From: Enterococcus_G camelliae
GTDB taxonomy: Bacteria > Bacillota > Bacilli > Lactobacillales > Enterococcaceae
Assembly (NCBI RefSeq): GCF_042685105.1
Contig: NZ_JBHUMO010000001.1
Location: 43,484 to 107,483, forward strand
Reading direction: 5' to 3'
DNA: 64,000 nt
How positions within the stretch are numbered: the first letter of the stretch is position 1; each line of letters starts with the position of its first letter. The translations under genes and the position numbers were made by a program. This document shows positions 30,006 through 39,466 of this stretch, in pieces. The notes beneath the pieces are model-generated. The model searched no databases. It saw nothing but the letters and a program-made list of their open reading frames with translations, and was not told the DNA's origin.

Positions 30006-31484
30006 ATGGGATTAAAGACAAGTACCTTATCTTTCGATGAACGATGTACGGAAAACATCGAAGACAAACAAATGCAGGCAGCATTAAAGAAAGCACAAGA
30101 TGCGCAATGGATTAAACGAGAAGGCTCCCGCGACCAATTAGGAAATTGGGAACAATGGCGGGAATTAGGACAGCAAATCCGGCAACATACGTTAAATCAT
30201 TTACCCGATTATTTAGAACAATTTAGTGATAATGTCGAAAAACAAGGGGGACATGTCTTCTTTGCCCGGACGGATAAAGAAGCGCAAGAGTTTGTCCGCC
30301 AAATTGTCTTAGAAAAAGAAATTAAAAAAATTGTGAAATCCAAATCAATGGTTACCACGGAAGTTGGATTGGATCCAATGCTTGAAAAAATGACCGATGT
30401 TAGTGTGGTTGAAACGGACTTAGCAGAATTTATTTTGCAAATGGATAATTGGGATGAACCTTCACACATTGTTTTCCCAGCTGTCCATAAAAATCGGCAT
30501 CAAGTGAAACAAATTTTTGAAAAACTTGGGTATGTTGGTTCAGATGAGCCTGTGGATTTGGCAAAGTTTGCTCGTAAAATATTGAGAGAACGATTCTTAG
30601 AAGCTGATTTAGGTATTTCTGGTTGTAACTTTGCAATTGCTGATAGTGGCATGATCAATTTAGTGACCAATGAAGGAAATGCTGATTTATGTATTAGTAT
30701 TCCTAAAACACAAATCGTCTTAATGGGGATGGAACGGATCGTCTCAAGTATCAAAGAAGCAGAAGTATTGGACAATTTGCTTTGTCGCAGTGCGGTTGGT
30801 CAAAAATTAACGAGCTATGTGACGTTTGCTGGTCGCAAGCATGAAGATGAATCAGATGGACCAGAAGATTTTTATGTTGTGATTGTTGACAATGGACGAT
30901 CAAATGCGTTAGGCACACAATTTCAAGAAATGTTGCAATGCATTCGATGTGGGGCTTGTTTAAATGTCTGCCCAGTGTATCGTCATATTGGTGGGCACGG
31001 TTATGGGTCTATTTATCCAGGACCAATGGGTGCAGTGCTGTCTCCAATTTTAGGTGGATACGAAGAATTCGGTGATTTACCCTATGCGTCAAGTCTTTGT
31101 GGAGCATGCACGGATACTTGTCCAGTAAAAATTCCTTTGCACAAATTGCTAATTGAGCATCGTACAGTGATGACCAATGAACTAAAGATGAAACATGGGC
31201 TGGATGATGCAACCATGAAAATGATTGGCCGCGTTACGGCTTCCCCAATCGCGTTTAAAATGGTAGAAAAGGTGGATCATGCTGGATCTGCAATGATTAC
31301 GAAAAAGAAAGATATGAGTGTAAAAAACTTATATAACCATGATGGCTATTTAAACAAAGCGCCTGCAATGGCTAAAAATTGGACCGACTATCGTGATTTA
31401 CCTCGACCTCCTAAAGCAAAAGACAATTTCCGTCAGTGGTTTAAAGATCATCAAAAAGCGAAAGCGCAAATGGGGGGAAAGTAA
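30006..31484 (+). CDS. lutB: L-lactate utilisation Fe-S protein LutB
   Basis: The 492-residue protein combines a LUD domain (about 70-300) with a ferredoxin-like 2x[4Fe-4S] region, CIRCGACLNVCP from Cys312 and LCGACTDTCPVKIP further on, and a C-terminal helical domain. It would pass electrons from lactate oxidation through LutA. It lies 12 bp after lutA behind AGGAGG and 1 bp before lutC, so the operon is tight. Electron acceptor is unknown; the quinone/bd-oxidase genes next door offer one route. Confidence 0.94.
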   Translation: MGLKTSTLSFDERCTENIEDKQMQAALKKAQDAQWIKREGSRDQLGNWEQWRELGQQIRQHTLNHLPDYLEQFSDNVEKQGGHVFFARTDKEAQEFVRQIVLEKEIKKIVKSKSMVTTEVGLDPMLEKMTDVSVVETDLAEFILQMDNWDEPSHIVFPAVHKNRHQVKQIFEKLGYVGSDEPVDLAKFARKILRERFLEADLGISGCNFAIADSGMINLVTNEGNADLCISIPKTQIVLMGMERIVSSIKEAEVLDNLLCRSAVGQKLTSYVTFAGRKHEDESDGPEDFYVVIVDNGRSNALGTQFQEMLQCIRCGACLNVCPVYRHIGGHGYGSIYPGPMGAVLSPILGGYEEFGDLPYASSLCGACTDTCPVKIPLHKLLIEHRTVMTNELKMKHGLDDATMKMIGRVTASPIAFKMVEKVDHAGSAMITKKKDMSVKNLYNHDGYLNKAPAMAKNWTDYRDLPRPPKAKDNFRQWFKDHQKAKAQMGGK

Positions 31485-31485
31485 G

Positions 31486-32196
31486 ATGACGAGCACAACA
31501 AACGAAAACAGAGAAAACTTTCTTGATCATTTGGCCGGATGCTTAAAGTATGAGCGCCACAGTTTAAAGGATTCAGCTGTGCCGTTTATGAATGATTTAC
31601 CGCATGAAACATTAAATGATCTGACTCAAGACGAATTGTTAGAAGTCTTAAAAAAACAATGCGCAGCACTTCATTGCCAATTGCTTACAACATCGCTTGC
31701 CGATTTGCCTGCTACATTGGCAACCCAAATTCAAGAATATGGGGAAGGTTCCATGATTTTACCAGATGATCCTCGGTTTGAGGAATATGGGCTAGCTGAT
31801 TTCACTCATCGTCCGAATACATATATTTGGCAAAAAGGTGCAGATAAACGACAAGCCAATATCTTTGAGGCCCAACGTTCGAATATCGGTATTGCTTTTG
31901 CAGAATATGTGTTAGCAGAGTCAGGAACCGTTGCGCTGGAATCATCCGCGGGTCAAGGAAGGTCGTTGCATTTTTTGCCTACAAATTACATTGCAATTGT
32001 TCCTATCAGCAAAATGGTTCCCCGAATCACGCAAGCGACAGATCACTATGCCGCTAAAATCAAAGCTGGAGAAGCTACTGGCTCGGCTTTGAATTTTATC
32101 TCAGGTCCTTCAAATTCCGGAGATATTGAAATGGTTTTAGTTGAAGGCGTACATGGGCCGCTCCATGTCACATATGTTGTAGTCGAAGATTGCTAA
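31486..32196 (+). CDS. lutC: L-lactate utilisation LUD-domain protein LutC
   Basis: A 236-residue LUD-domain protein. The C-terminal half carries the family features GIAFAEYVLAESGTVALES and FISGPSNSGDIEMVLVEGVHGP. LutC completes the LutABC lactate dehydrogenase complex. The start at 31486 has a G-rich site (GGGGGGAAAG) just upstream; a longer reading from inside lutB is only an open frame. A terminator follows, separating the operon from cydA. Confidence 0.93.
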   Translation: MTSTTNENRENFLDHLAGCLKYERHSLKDSAVPFMNDLPHETLNDLTQDELLEVLKKQCAALHCQLLTTSLADLPATLATQIQEYGEGSMILPDDPRFEEYGLADFTHRPNTYIWQKGADKRQANIFEAQRSNIGIAFAEYVLAESGTVALESSAGQGRSLHFLPTNYIAIVPISKMVPRITQATDHYAAKIKAGEATGSALNFISGPSNSGDIEMVLVEGVHGPLHVTYVVVEDC

Positions 32197-32240
32197 GAAA
32201 AGATCTCTTGCATGCTATATGCAGGAGACCCTTTCTTTTT
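32195..32240 (+). terminator. Terminator of lutABC
   Basis: A long imperfect stem (AAGAAA...CTC-TTGCAT with ATGCA-GGAG...TTTCTT) ends in T residues. Confidence 0.75.
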
Positions 32241-32289
32241 CACTTTGAAAGTTTGTTTGGAAAGTTTGGTCAAATGAGAGGCGCAAACA

Positions 32290-32418
32290 TTGCATTTATT
32301 TGAAAATCGCCTATTATAATAGAGGGTGAGTTATAATAAAAGGAGTACTTTTTAGATAGGTATTCGTGAAAAAACTTGTAAAATGGTTAGTTGTAAGACC
32401 ACATGTACAGAATGTACA
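32290..32418 (+). promoter_or_regulatory. cyd operon promoter and leader with TGTACA pair
   Basis: A consensus TATAAT (32315-32320) has a weak TTGCAT (32290-32295) 19 bp upstream. The leader of about 110 nt contains two TGTACA hexamers (32404-32409, 32413-32418) separated by GAA, forming a perfect palindrome close to the cydA ribosome site (GGAGG). No clear Rex site was seen. Confidence 0.5.
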
Positions 32419-32440
32419 AAGTTGATTGGAGGAATAGGAA

Positions 32441-33862
32441 ATGGATATTGTTACATTAGCTCGAATCCAATTTGCTATGACGACGGTGTTTCACTTTTTC
32501 TTCGTCCCATTATCGATTGGGATGGCATTTGTCGTAGCAATTATGGAAACTCTTTATGTAACGAAAAAAGACGAAGTTTATAAGAAGATGGCTAAGTTTT
32601 GGGCACAAATCTTATTATTAAGTTTCGCAGTAGGTGTCGTGACAGGTATTATTCAAGAATTTCAGTTCGGTATGAACTGGTCAGATTATTCTCGCTTTGT
32701 CGGCGATATTTTTGGAGCACCTCTAGCAGTTGAAGCTTTGCTTGCGTTCTTTTTGGAATCAACCTTCTTAGGGTTATGGATATTTACTTGGGATCGAGTA
32801 AAACCGGCAGTGCACGCACTGTTCATTTGGTTAGTTGGTTTTGGCTCCATCATGTCCGCTTTTTGGATATTAGTTGCGAATAGCTTTATGCAACATCCAA
32901 CCGGGTATACCATTAACAATGGTCGGGCAGAAATGACGGATTTTGGAGCAGTCATTAGCAATCCCCAAGTTTGGTATGAGTTTTCACATGTTATCGCCGG
33001 TGCAATATTAACTGGAGGGATTGTGGTCGCTGGGTTATCTGCTTTCCAATTGTTGAAGAAGAATCAATTAAGTGAATTGACACAAAAAATTTACAAAAAA
33101 ACCGTTAGAGTTGGCCTTTGGGTAACGTTAATTGGTTCCGCTTCTGTTTTGTTTGCAGGTGACTTACAAATGAAAGCGTTGGTTGAAGATCAACCAATGA
33201 AATTTGCTGCAACAGAAGGATTATATGAAAACTCAGGAGACCCAGCTGCTTGGACGGTAGTCGCTTGGGCAAACGAGGCGAAAAAGGAACGCGTATTTGG
33301 GATTGAAATTCCTTATATGCTAAGTATCTTGTCTTATAATGCTCCAGAAGGTGCTGTCAAAGGCATGAATGAAATTAACAAAGAATTGACTGCCAAATAT
33401 GGTGAAGGTAATTACTACCCTCCTGTCAACACTTTGTTTTGGAGCTTCCGGGTGATGGCTGGTTTTGGAACGTTAATGTTATTGGTCGCAATTGTGGGTC
33501 TAATTATGACACGCAAAAAGAAGGAAACGCTATACAAAAAAAATTGGCTGTTATGGGTTCTTGGTTTGATGACCTTTGCGCCATTTCTAGCAAACACTTC
33601 AGGTTGGCTAATCACTGAGCTTGGACGGTATCCTTGGACAGTTTACGGCCTGTTTAAAATTGAAGATAGTGTGTCACCTAATGTATCGGTGACATCACTA
33701 TTAATATCAAATATTATTTACTTCTTACTGTTTGCCGGTCTGGGTGCTGTGATGGTTTACTTGGTTATTCGCGAATTGAAAAAAGGGCCTGAATATGTGG
33801 ATCATCAACAGGAAGCAGATAGCAAACCGTCGATAGATCCATTTGATGGAGGTGCATTCTAA
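32441..33862 (+). CDS. cydA: Cytochrome bd ubiquinol/menaquinol oxidase subunit I
   Basis: The 473-residue CydA carries the heme b558, b595 and d ligands; conserved features include the N-terminal ARIQFAMTTVFHFFFVPLSIG with its axial His, GIIQEFQFGMNWSDYSRFVGD and a His in FSHVIAGA. With CydB it reduces oxygen to water using quinol. Enterococci cannot make heme, so activity would depend on heme from outside (family knowledge). GGAGG precedes the ATG. The stop overlaps the cydB start (TAATG). Confidence 0.96.
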   Translation: MDIVTLARIQFAMTTVFHFFFVPLSIGMAFVVAIMETLYVTKKDEVYKKMAKFWAQILLLSFAVGVVTGIIQEFQFGMNWSDYSRFVGDIFGAPLAVEALLAFFLESTFLGLWIFTWDRVKPAVHALFIWLVGFGSIMSAFWILVANSFMQHPTGYTINNGRAEMTDFGAVISNPQVWYEFSHVIAGAILTGGIVVAGLSAFQLLKKNQLSELTQKIYKKTVRVGLWVTLIGSASVLFAGDLQMKALVEDQPMKFAATEGLYENSGDPAAWTVVAWANEAKKERVFGIEIPYMLSILSYNAPEGAVKGMNEINKELTAKYGEGNYYPPVNTLFWSFRVMAGFGTLMLLVAIVGLIMTRKKKETLYKKNWLLWVLGLMTFAPFLANTSGWLITELGRYPWTVYGLFKIEDSVSPNVSVTSLLISNIIYFLLFAGLGAVMVYLVIRELKKGPEYVDHQQEADSKPSIDPFDGGAF

Positions 33863-34872
33863 TGTCTGGTTTACAATTAATGTGGTTTGTGTTAATTGGC
33901 GTTTTATTTTCCGGTTTCTTTTTCCTTGAAGGATTTGACTTTGGTGTCGGCATGGCTGTCCAGACGTTAGCTCATAATGACGAAGAAAAAGACCAAATTG
34001 TCAATACGATAGGACCTGTTTGGGATGGTAATGAAGTATGGTTACTAACCGCAGGGGGCGCTATGTTTGCTTCATTCCCTTATTGGTATGCATCTTTGTT
34101 TAGTGGATATTATTTAATCCTCTTTATTATTTTATTTGGTTTGATTATTCGCGGCGTTTCCTTTGAATTTCGGCATAAAGTGCCAGAAAAAAATAAAAAT
34201 TTCTGGAACTGGACATTAAGTATTGGTAGTTTCATTGTACCTTTTTTCTTTGGTGTTCTCTTTATCAGTTTGGTGCAAGGTATGCCAATTGATGCGGATG
34301 GAAATATGACTGCTAAGTTTACTGATTATATTAATCTCTTTTCAGTTGTTGGTGGAGTGGCGTTGACGTTGCTTTGCTACTTGCATGGGTTAAATTATAT
34401 TTCCTTGAAAACAGAAGGACCGGTCAGAGAACATGCGCGCAATTATGCTAAATTGCTTTATTATGTCCTTTATGTTGGTTTAGTTTTGTTTGCAATCTTG
34501 TTGTATTTCAAGACAGATTTCTTTGATAATAATTTTGCGTTGACAAGTCTACTAGTGTTAGCAATTGTATTGTTGACAGTTCTTGCTAACATTTCAGTGT
34601 TTAAAGAAAAAGAAATGACTGCTTTTATTGCGAGTGGCTTGACAATGGTTGTCTTAGTAGCCTTACTTTTCACAGGACTATTTCCACGTGTGATGATTAG
34701 TTCATTAGGCAGTCAATTTGATCTGTTAATTAAAAATGCTTCATCGACGCCTTATACGTTGAAGTTAATGACGTATATCTCCTTTACGTTATTACCATTT
34801 GTCTTAGCATATACTGCTTGGGCATATTATATATTTAGAAAACGTGTAACGTTAGATGTGAAAGGATACTAA
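33862..34872 (+). CDS. cydB: Cytochrome bd oxidase subunit II
   Basis: A 336-residue polytopic membrane protein with the CydB signature FFLEGFDFGVGMAVQ near the N-terminus, and GPVWDGNEVWLLTAGGAMFASFP in several parts. It forms the oxidase with CydA. Translation is coupled to cydA by overlap and the next gene follows after 2 bp, giving one cydABDC operon. Confidence 0.96.
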   Translation: MSGLQLMWFVLIGVLFSGFFFLEGFDFGVGMAVQTLAHNDEEKDQIVNTIGPVWDGNEVWLLTAGGAMFASFPYWYASLFSGYYLILFIILFGLIIRGVSFEFRHKVPEKNKNFWNWTLSIGSFIVPFFFGVLFISLVQGMPIDADGNMTAKFTDYINLFSVVGGVALTLLCYLHGLNYISLKTEGPVREHARNYAKLLYYVLYVGLVLFAILLYFKTDFFDNNFALTSLLVLAIVLLTVLANISVFKEKEMTAFIASGLTMVVLVALLFTGLFPRVMISSLGSQFDLLIKNASSTPYTLKLMTYISFTLLPFVLAYTAWAYYIFRKRVTLDVKGY

Positions 34873-34874
34873 GA

Positions 34875-36599
34875 ATGGTTGATAAAGCGATTATGCGCTT
34901 GCCGAACATTCAAAAAATAATGATGGTGCTTGCAGGGTATGCTATCTTGCAAGCTCTCTTTATAATTGGGCAAGCTTACACCTTAGCAACAGTCATTACC
35001 CACTTGTGGGAAGGCAAATCGTTGCAAGCTCAATTTGGGCTAATTGTGGCTTTTTTTCTCTGTTATAGTGCTCGTCATGGTGTCATTTTTTTCCGTGATA
35101 AATTATTGGACAACTATGCACAAGAACAGGTGGAATTGTTAAGAAGCCAATTACTGGAAAAATTATTCCGATTAGGTCCCGTTGTAGTCCAAGCACAAGG
35201 AACAGGGAATATGATTACGATGGCTTTAGAAGGAATTTCCCAAGTTGAGAACTACATTCATCTCATTTTGGCTAAAATGATGAACATGATGATTATTCCT
35301 TGGCTGATTTTAGTCGTTATTTTTTTCTTAGATTGGGAATCAGGGCTTACATTGCTGCTTATTTTCCCCCTGATTATTATTTTTATGATTATTTTAGGGT
35401 ATGCGGCTCAAGCGAAGGCTGATCGCCAATACCGCGCCTTTCAATTGTTGTCCAATCATTTTATTGATTCTTTGCGAGGAATTGATACGTTGAAGGTATT
35501 TGGATTAAGCAAACGCTATGGTCGTAGTATTTACCAAACAAGTGAAGCGTTCCGCAAAGCAACGATGAGTACGTTGAAAATTGGTATTTTATCGACGTTT
35601 GCCTTGGATTTTTTTACCACGTTATCCGTAGCAATTGTCGCGGTTCTTTTGGGCTTAAGACTCATCAATCAAGAAGTTTTTTTATTTCCGGCTTTAACGG
35701 TATTGATTTTGTCCCCGGAATATTTTTTACCAGTTCGTGATTTTTCTAGCGATTATCATGCAACATTGGATGGAAAAAATGCGATGACTGCTGTACGAGA
35801 AGTATTAGAATTACCAGAAGAAACAGAGGTACAACAATCGCTCCCTCAATGGGGGAAAGACGCTCAACTAACACTACATCAAATGAGCTTTTCTTACGAC
35901 GGGCAGACAGAAACTATTCAACCATTTGATTTGACAACAACCGGCTTCAAAAAAATTGGTGTGATTGGGATGAGTGGTTCTGGAAAATCAACTTTAATTA
36001 ACGGATTAAGTGGTTTTCTGACGCCAAGTGGTGGATCCATTGAGATTGCTGGACAACGTGTGACCTCCTTCGCACAGAAAGATTGGCAAAAACAAATGAT
36101 TTATATCCCACAAAGTCCGTATCTTTTCCAACTAACATTACGGGAAAATCTTGCTTTTTATACACCAAATGCCACTGAAAAGGAAATTCAAGAAGCCGTT
36201 AATGTCGTGGGATTGAATGAATTGGTAGCTGAATTGCCCCAAGGACTAGACACACCAATCGGTCAGGGTGCACGTGCGCTGAGTGGTGGACAAGCCCAAC
36301 GGATTGCGTTGGCACGAGCTTTCCTAGATAAAAAACGAAGTATTCTTCTTTTTGATGAACCAACGGCGCATTTGGATATTGAAACAGAAGTTGAAATCAA
36401 AGAACGAATGCTGCCATTAATGGAAAATCGACTTGTTTTCTTCGCAACTCACCGCTTGCATTGGATGCGTCAAATGGATGTTATTCTCGTGATTGAGCAA
36501 GGGAAAATTGTCGAGCAAGGGACATTTGCCGAATTGACAGCTAAGCAAGGGCATTTTTATGAATTGACAGAGCAAATGAGGAGGGAAGAACATGTTTAA
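34875..36599 (+). CDS. cydD: Heterodimeric ABC exporter for cytochrome bd assembly, CydD-type subunit
   Basis: The 574-residue protein has an N-terminal six-helix transmembrane domain and a C-terminal ATPase (Walker A GMSGSGKST, signature LSGGQAQRIALARAF, Walker B ILLFDEPTAH). With its partner it exports thiols (glutathione or cysteine in E. coli) and binds heme, which cytochrome bd assembly needs. By its membrane part it resembles E. coli CydD; Bacillus naming would call the third operon gene cydC. It overlaps its partner by 8 bp. Confidence 0.92.
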   Translation: MVDKAIMRLPNIQKIMMVLAGYAILQALFIIGQAYTLATVITHLWEGKSLQAQFGLIVAFFLCYSARHGVIFFRDKLLDNYAQEQVELLRSQLLEKLFRLGPVVVQAQGTGNMITMALEGISQVENYIHLILAKMMNMMIIPWLILVVIFFLDWESGLTLLLIFPLIIIFMIILGYAAQAKADRQYRAFQLLSNHFIDSLRGIDTLKVFGLSKRYGRSIYQTSEAFRKATMSTLKIGILSTFALDFFTTLSVAIVAVLLGLRLINQEVFLFPALTVLILSPEYFLPVRDFSSDYHATLDGKNAMTAVREVLELPEETEVQQSLPQWGKDAQLTLHQMSFSYDGQTETIQPFDLTTTGFKKIGVIGMSGSGKSTLINGLSGFLTPSGGSIEIAGQRVTSFAQKDWQKQMIYIPQSPYLFQLTLRENLAFYTPNATEKEIQEAVNVVGLNELVAELPQGLDTPIGQGARALSGGQAQRIALARAFLDKKRSILLFDEPTAHLDIETEVEIKERMLPLMENRLVFFATHRLHWMRQMDVILVIEQGKIVEQGTFAELTAKQGHFYELTEQMRREEHV

Positions 36600-38334
36600 A
36601 ATTCCACTTTTCCAATCTCTAAAAACGGATCAATGGGTGAAACCTTTTCTTCACCAGTATAAAAAAGCATTGTACTTGGCGTTATTTTTAGGTTTTATGA
36701 CCTTCTTTTGTGCGGGTGCGCTGATGTTTACTTCTGGTTATTTGATTAGTCGTTCGGCTTCGTTACCAGAAAATATTCTAATGATTTATATTCCGATTGT
36801 TCTAACAAGGGCGTTTGGGATTGGCCGACCCGTTTTTCGTTATGTGGAGCGTTTGACTAGTCATAACTGGGTGTTGAAAATGACATCTAAGCTTCGTCTC
36901 AAGCTTTACCTCACGTTAGAGAAAGAAGCAATGTTTTTTAAACAAACCTATCGAATGGGTGATATTCTGGGACTTTTGGCAGAAGATATTAACCACATTC
37001 AAAATTTATATTTGCGAACAATCTTTCCAACAATTATTGCTTGGATTCTCTATGTGTTTGTGATAGTTGGTTTAGGTTTCTTTTCACTTTGGTTTGCATT
37101 GGTCATGACTATTTTATTTTTCGGCTTGGTTGTGGTCTTTCCGCTTGTCTCTGTGCTAATGAATGGTGCAAGACAAGAGCGAGAAAAACAAGTAAAAAAT
37201 GCGTTGTATATCGATTTAACGGATAATGTGATGGGGGTCTCTGACTGGATATTCAGCCAACGTTCACAAGAATATGTAGCTTCCTATCTTGAAAATGAGC
37301 AGCAGCTTTATCATGTTCAAAATGAATTACGACGATTCAATCGCTTACGCAATTACTTTTTTCAACTGTATATCGGCTTGATGGCGGTTAGTCTAATTCT
37401 CTGGACAAGCCAGCGATTTGTAGGAAATCATGGCGGAGCAGCAAACTGGATTGCCGCCTTCGTACTCAGTCTTTTTCCGCTGATTGATGCATTTGCTGTT
37501 TTACCTGATGCAGCGCAAGAAACGAATGTTTACAAAGATTCTTTGAATCGATTGAATGCGCTGAACAGTCAAGCTACGCCTGAGGATTCTGCACTCCCTA
37601 TTCAGACGCTGACAATCCAATTGAAAAACCTTTCCTTTCATTATCCAAATGAAAGCAAAATGGTGCTTAATGGCTTGGATTTAACCATTCCTCAAGGGCA
37701 AAAATTAGCTATTTTAGGTCGAAGCGGATCAGGAAAAAGTACACTTGCAACCCTTATTCGTGGGGACTTGGCGCCGACGGATGGTTTTTTGACCTTAGGA
37801 GAGGTGCCAACGAATCAATTTGGTGATCAAATAGCTAACTATATTGGTGTTATTCAACAAACACCCTATTTATTTCATACGACCATTTTGAATAATTTGC
37901 GTATTGGGAATGAAGAAGCTTCAGTGGAAGAGGTGTGGCACGTTCTTGAACGCGTAGGGTTAAAAAAATTGGTTCAACGTTTGCCAGATGGACTCCAAAC
38001 GATGGTGGATGAAGCTGGTTTGCGTTTTTCTGGTGGTGAGCGGCATCGAATGGCGTTGGCGCGTATTTTGTTACAAGACACACCCATCGTTTTGCTAGAT
38101 GAACCAACTGTAGGTTTAGATCCAATCACAGAACAAGCCTTAATTGATACCTTTTTTGGTGAATTAAAAGATAAGACAATCATTTGGATTACCCATCATT
38201 TACAAGGAATTAATCAAATGGAACGCGTGCTGTTTATTGAGAATGGTCAAATTGAGCTTGCAGGAAGCCCAGCTGAATTGGCGGCTACAAGTCCTCGTTA
38301 TCGATTGTTAAAAGCAGTGGATGAAGGTCGATAA
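36592..38334 (+). CDS. cydC: Heterodimeric ABC exporter for cytochrome bd assembly, CydC-type subunit
   Basis: A 580-residue ABC half-transporter. The membrane domain contains SGYLISRSAS and RAFGIGRPVFRYVERLTSHN, typical of E. coli CydC, and the ATPase has Walker A GRSGSGKST, a slightly unusual signature FSGGERHRMALARIL and Walker B IVLLDEPTVG. It pairs with the preceding subunit and closes the operon. Bacillus naming would make it cydD. A perfect terminator stem lies immediately after the stop. Confidence 0.92.
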   Translation: MFKIPLFQSLKTDQWVKPFLHQYKKALYLALFLGFMTFFCAGALMFTSGYLISRSASLPENILMIYIPIVLTRAFGIGRPVFRYVERLTSHNWVLKMTSKLRLKLYLTLEKEAMFFKQTYRMGDILGLLAEDINHIQNLYLRTIFPTIIAWILYVFVIVGLGFFSLWFALVMTILFFGLVVVFPLVSVLMNGARQEREKQVKNALYIDLTDNVMGVSDWIFSQRSQEYVASYLENEQQLYHVQNELRRFNRLRNYFFQLYIGLMAVSLILWTSQRFVGNHGGAANWIAAFVLSLFPLIDAFAVLPDAAQETNVYKDSLNRLNALNSQATPEDSALPIQTLTIQLKNLSFHYPNESKMVLNGLDLTIPQGQKLAILGRSGSGKSTLATLIRGDLAPTDGFLTLGEVPTNQFGDQIANYIGVIQQTPYLFHTTILNNLRIGNEEASVEEVWHVLERVGLKKLVQRLPDGLQTMVDEAGLRFSGGERHRMALARILLQDTPIVLLDEPTVGLDPITEQALIDTFFGELKDKTIIWITHHLQGINQMERVLFIENGQIELAGSPAELAATSPRYRLLKAVDEGR

Positions 38335-38364
38335 AAAAGCAAGGACAATTGTCCTTGCTTTTTT
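38335..38364. terminator. Bidirectional terminator between cydC and the polyprenyl synthase gene
   Basis: GCAAGGACAATTGTCCTTGC is a perfect palindrome flanked by A and T runs, so it can stop transcription from both sides. Confidence 0.93.
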
Positions 38365-38385
38365 ATCGGGTGAATGAATAGTCAA

Positions 38386-39366
38386 TCAGTAGTTGCGTGC
38401 CAACAATTGTCGTGTTAGTCGTTCGAGTTGATCACGGGCATGTCCTGCTGGCAAGCGTCGAATATCGGCCAATGCTTTTTCAGTATAGGTTCGTGCAAAC
38501 TCTTTTGCTTGCTCTACCCCTTGATACGCTACGACGAGGGAGGCAACTTTTTTGGCTTCTTCTTCTGTTAGGTTCCCCTTTTTTCGTAAAAATGGTTCAA
38601 ATGCTGCAGAATTTTGGGCTTTGGCCAAGAGCAGAGGAATCGTATACACACCCTGGGTCAAGTCTTCTAGAACTGGTTTTTGCAAAGTAGACTCATCGGA
38701 GGTGTAATCTAGGATGTCATCATACGCTTGGAAGGCAATACCAATGTTACGGCCAATGTCACCAGCGAGTGCTTCAATTTCTGGTGAAGTGTGGCCAAAG
38801 TGTGCCCCTTCCAGACAAGCAAGCCAGAAAAGCTCCGCTGTTTTGCCATTGACACTTAATAAATAATCGTCGATGGTTTGGTTGCTATTATAGCGGTTAT
38901 GCATTTGATCCAGTTCACCTAAAAGCAATCCTTTCATTGCCTGCGCATTCATAGCCATAAAGGGTGAGCCATTCATGACATCAATTAATACTTCAAAAAA
39001 CAGGGTAAAAAGCAAATCACCTGTATAAACGGCAATATCCTTTCCATAACGGGATTGAATAGTCATCGTTCCTCGGCGCAACGGAGAATCATCAATAATA
39101 TCATCATGAATAAGGGTTGCCATGTGAAGTAATTCAATGGAAGAAGCGATTTTGATCAGATCTTCTTCATTTTGTTTTTCTTGTTCTCCAATTTCAGCGA
39201 ATAGAAAGAAAAAAGCTGGTCGTAGATATTTCCCTCCAGCTTGACTAAAATCAATTAATGCTTGTTGGATGTCTTTGTTTCGTACGTTCAGCTGTTTTTC
39301 CAAAAATGAGCATACGACTTGGAGTTTGTTTTGAATCGTGGGATAATCGTTCCAGTGTGAATGCAT
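38386..39366 (-). CDS. Polyprenyl (heptaprenyl-type) diphosphate synthase catalytic subunit
   Basis: The 326-residue trans-prenyltransferase carries both aspartate-rich motifs: first HDDIIDDSPLRRG and second QAYDDILDY, which bind Mg2+ and the allylic diphosphate. It extends farnesyl or geranylgeranyl diphosphate with isopentenyl diphosphate to make the quinone side chain. It lies head-to-head with menA, the enzyme that uses the chain, and next to the cyd operon, so it serves demethylmenaquinone synthesis. It resembles HepT of B. subtilis; a HepS-like partner is not in this window. Confidence 0.92.
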   Translation of the reverse strand: MHSHWNDYPTIQNKLQVVCSFLEKQLNVRNKDIQQALIDFSQAGGKYLRPAFFFLFAEIGEQEKQNEEDLIKIASSIELLHMATLIHDDIIDDSPLRRGTMTIQSRYGKDIAVYTGDLLFTLFFEVLIDVMNGSPFMAMNAQAMKGLLLGELDQMHNRYNSNQTIDDYLLSVNGKTAELFWLACLEGAHFGHTSPEIEALAGDIGRNIGIAFQAYDDILDYTSDESTLQKPVLEDLTQGVYTIPLLLAKAQNSAAFEPFLRKKGNLTEEEAKKVASLVVAYQGVEQAKEFARTYTEKALADIRRLPAGHARDQLERLTRQLLARNY

Positions 39367-39466
39367 AATACAACCCTTTCGATAGTCTTAATCACATAGT
39401 CACATTTTACCCTATTTTGTATCGAATTGGCTAATTTTATGCAAATTTCTTGGAAAGGAGGATTCT

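Noticed and set aside
31393..31485. Extended lutC start inside lutB
   Set aside because: The extra 31 residues overlap lutB, lack family similarity, and the ATG at 31486 has a good ribosome site.
32290..32400. Possible Rex (redox) operator in the cyd leader
   Set aside because: TTCGTGAAAAAACTTGTAA resembles only half of the Rex palindrome; the second half does not fit.
32383..32583. Small plus-strand ORF (66 aa) across the cydA start
   Set aside because: It overlaps cydA in another frame, has no ribosome site, and its Cys-rich start is simply the leader and TGTACA region translated.
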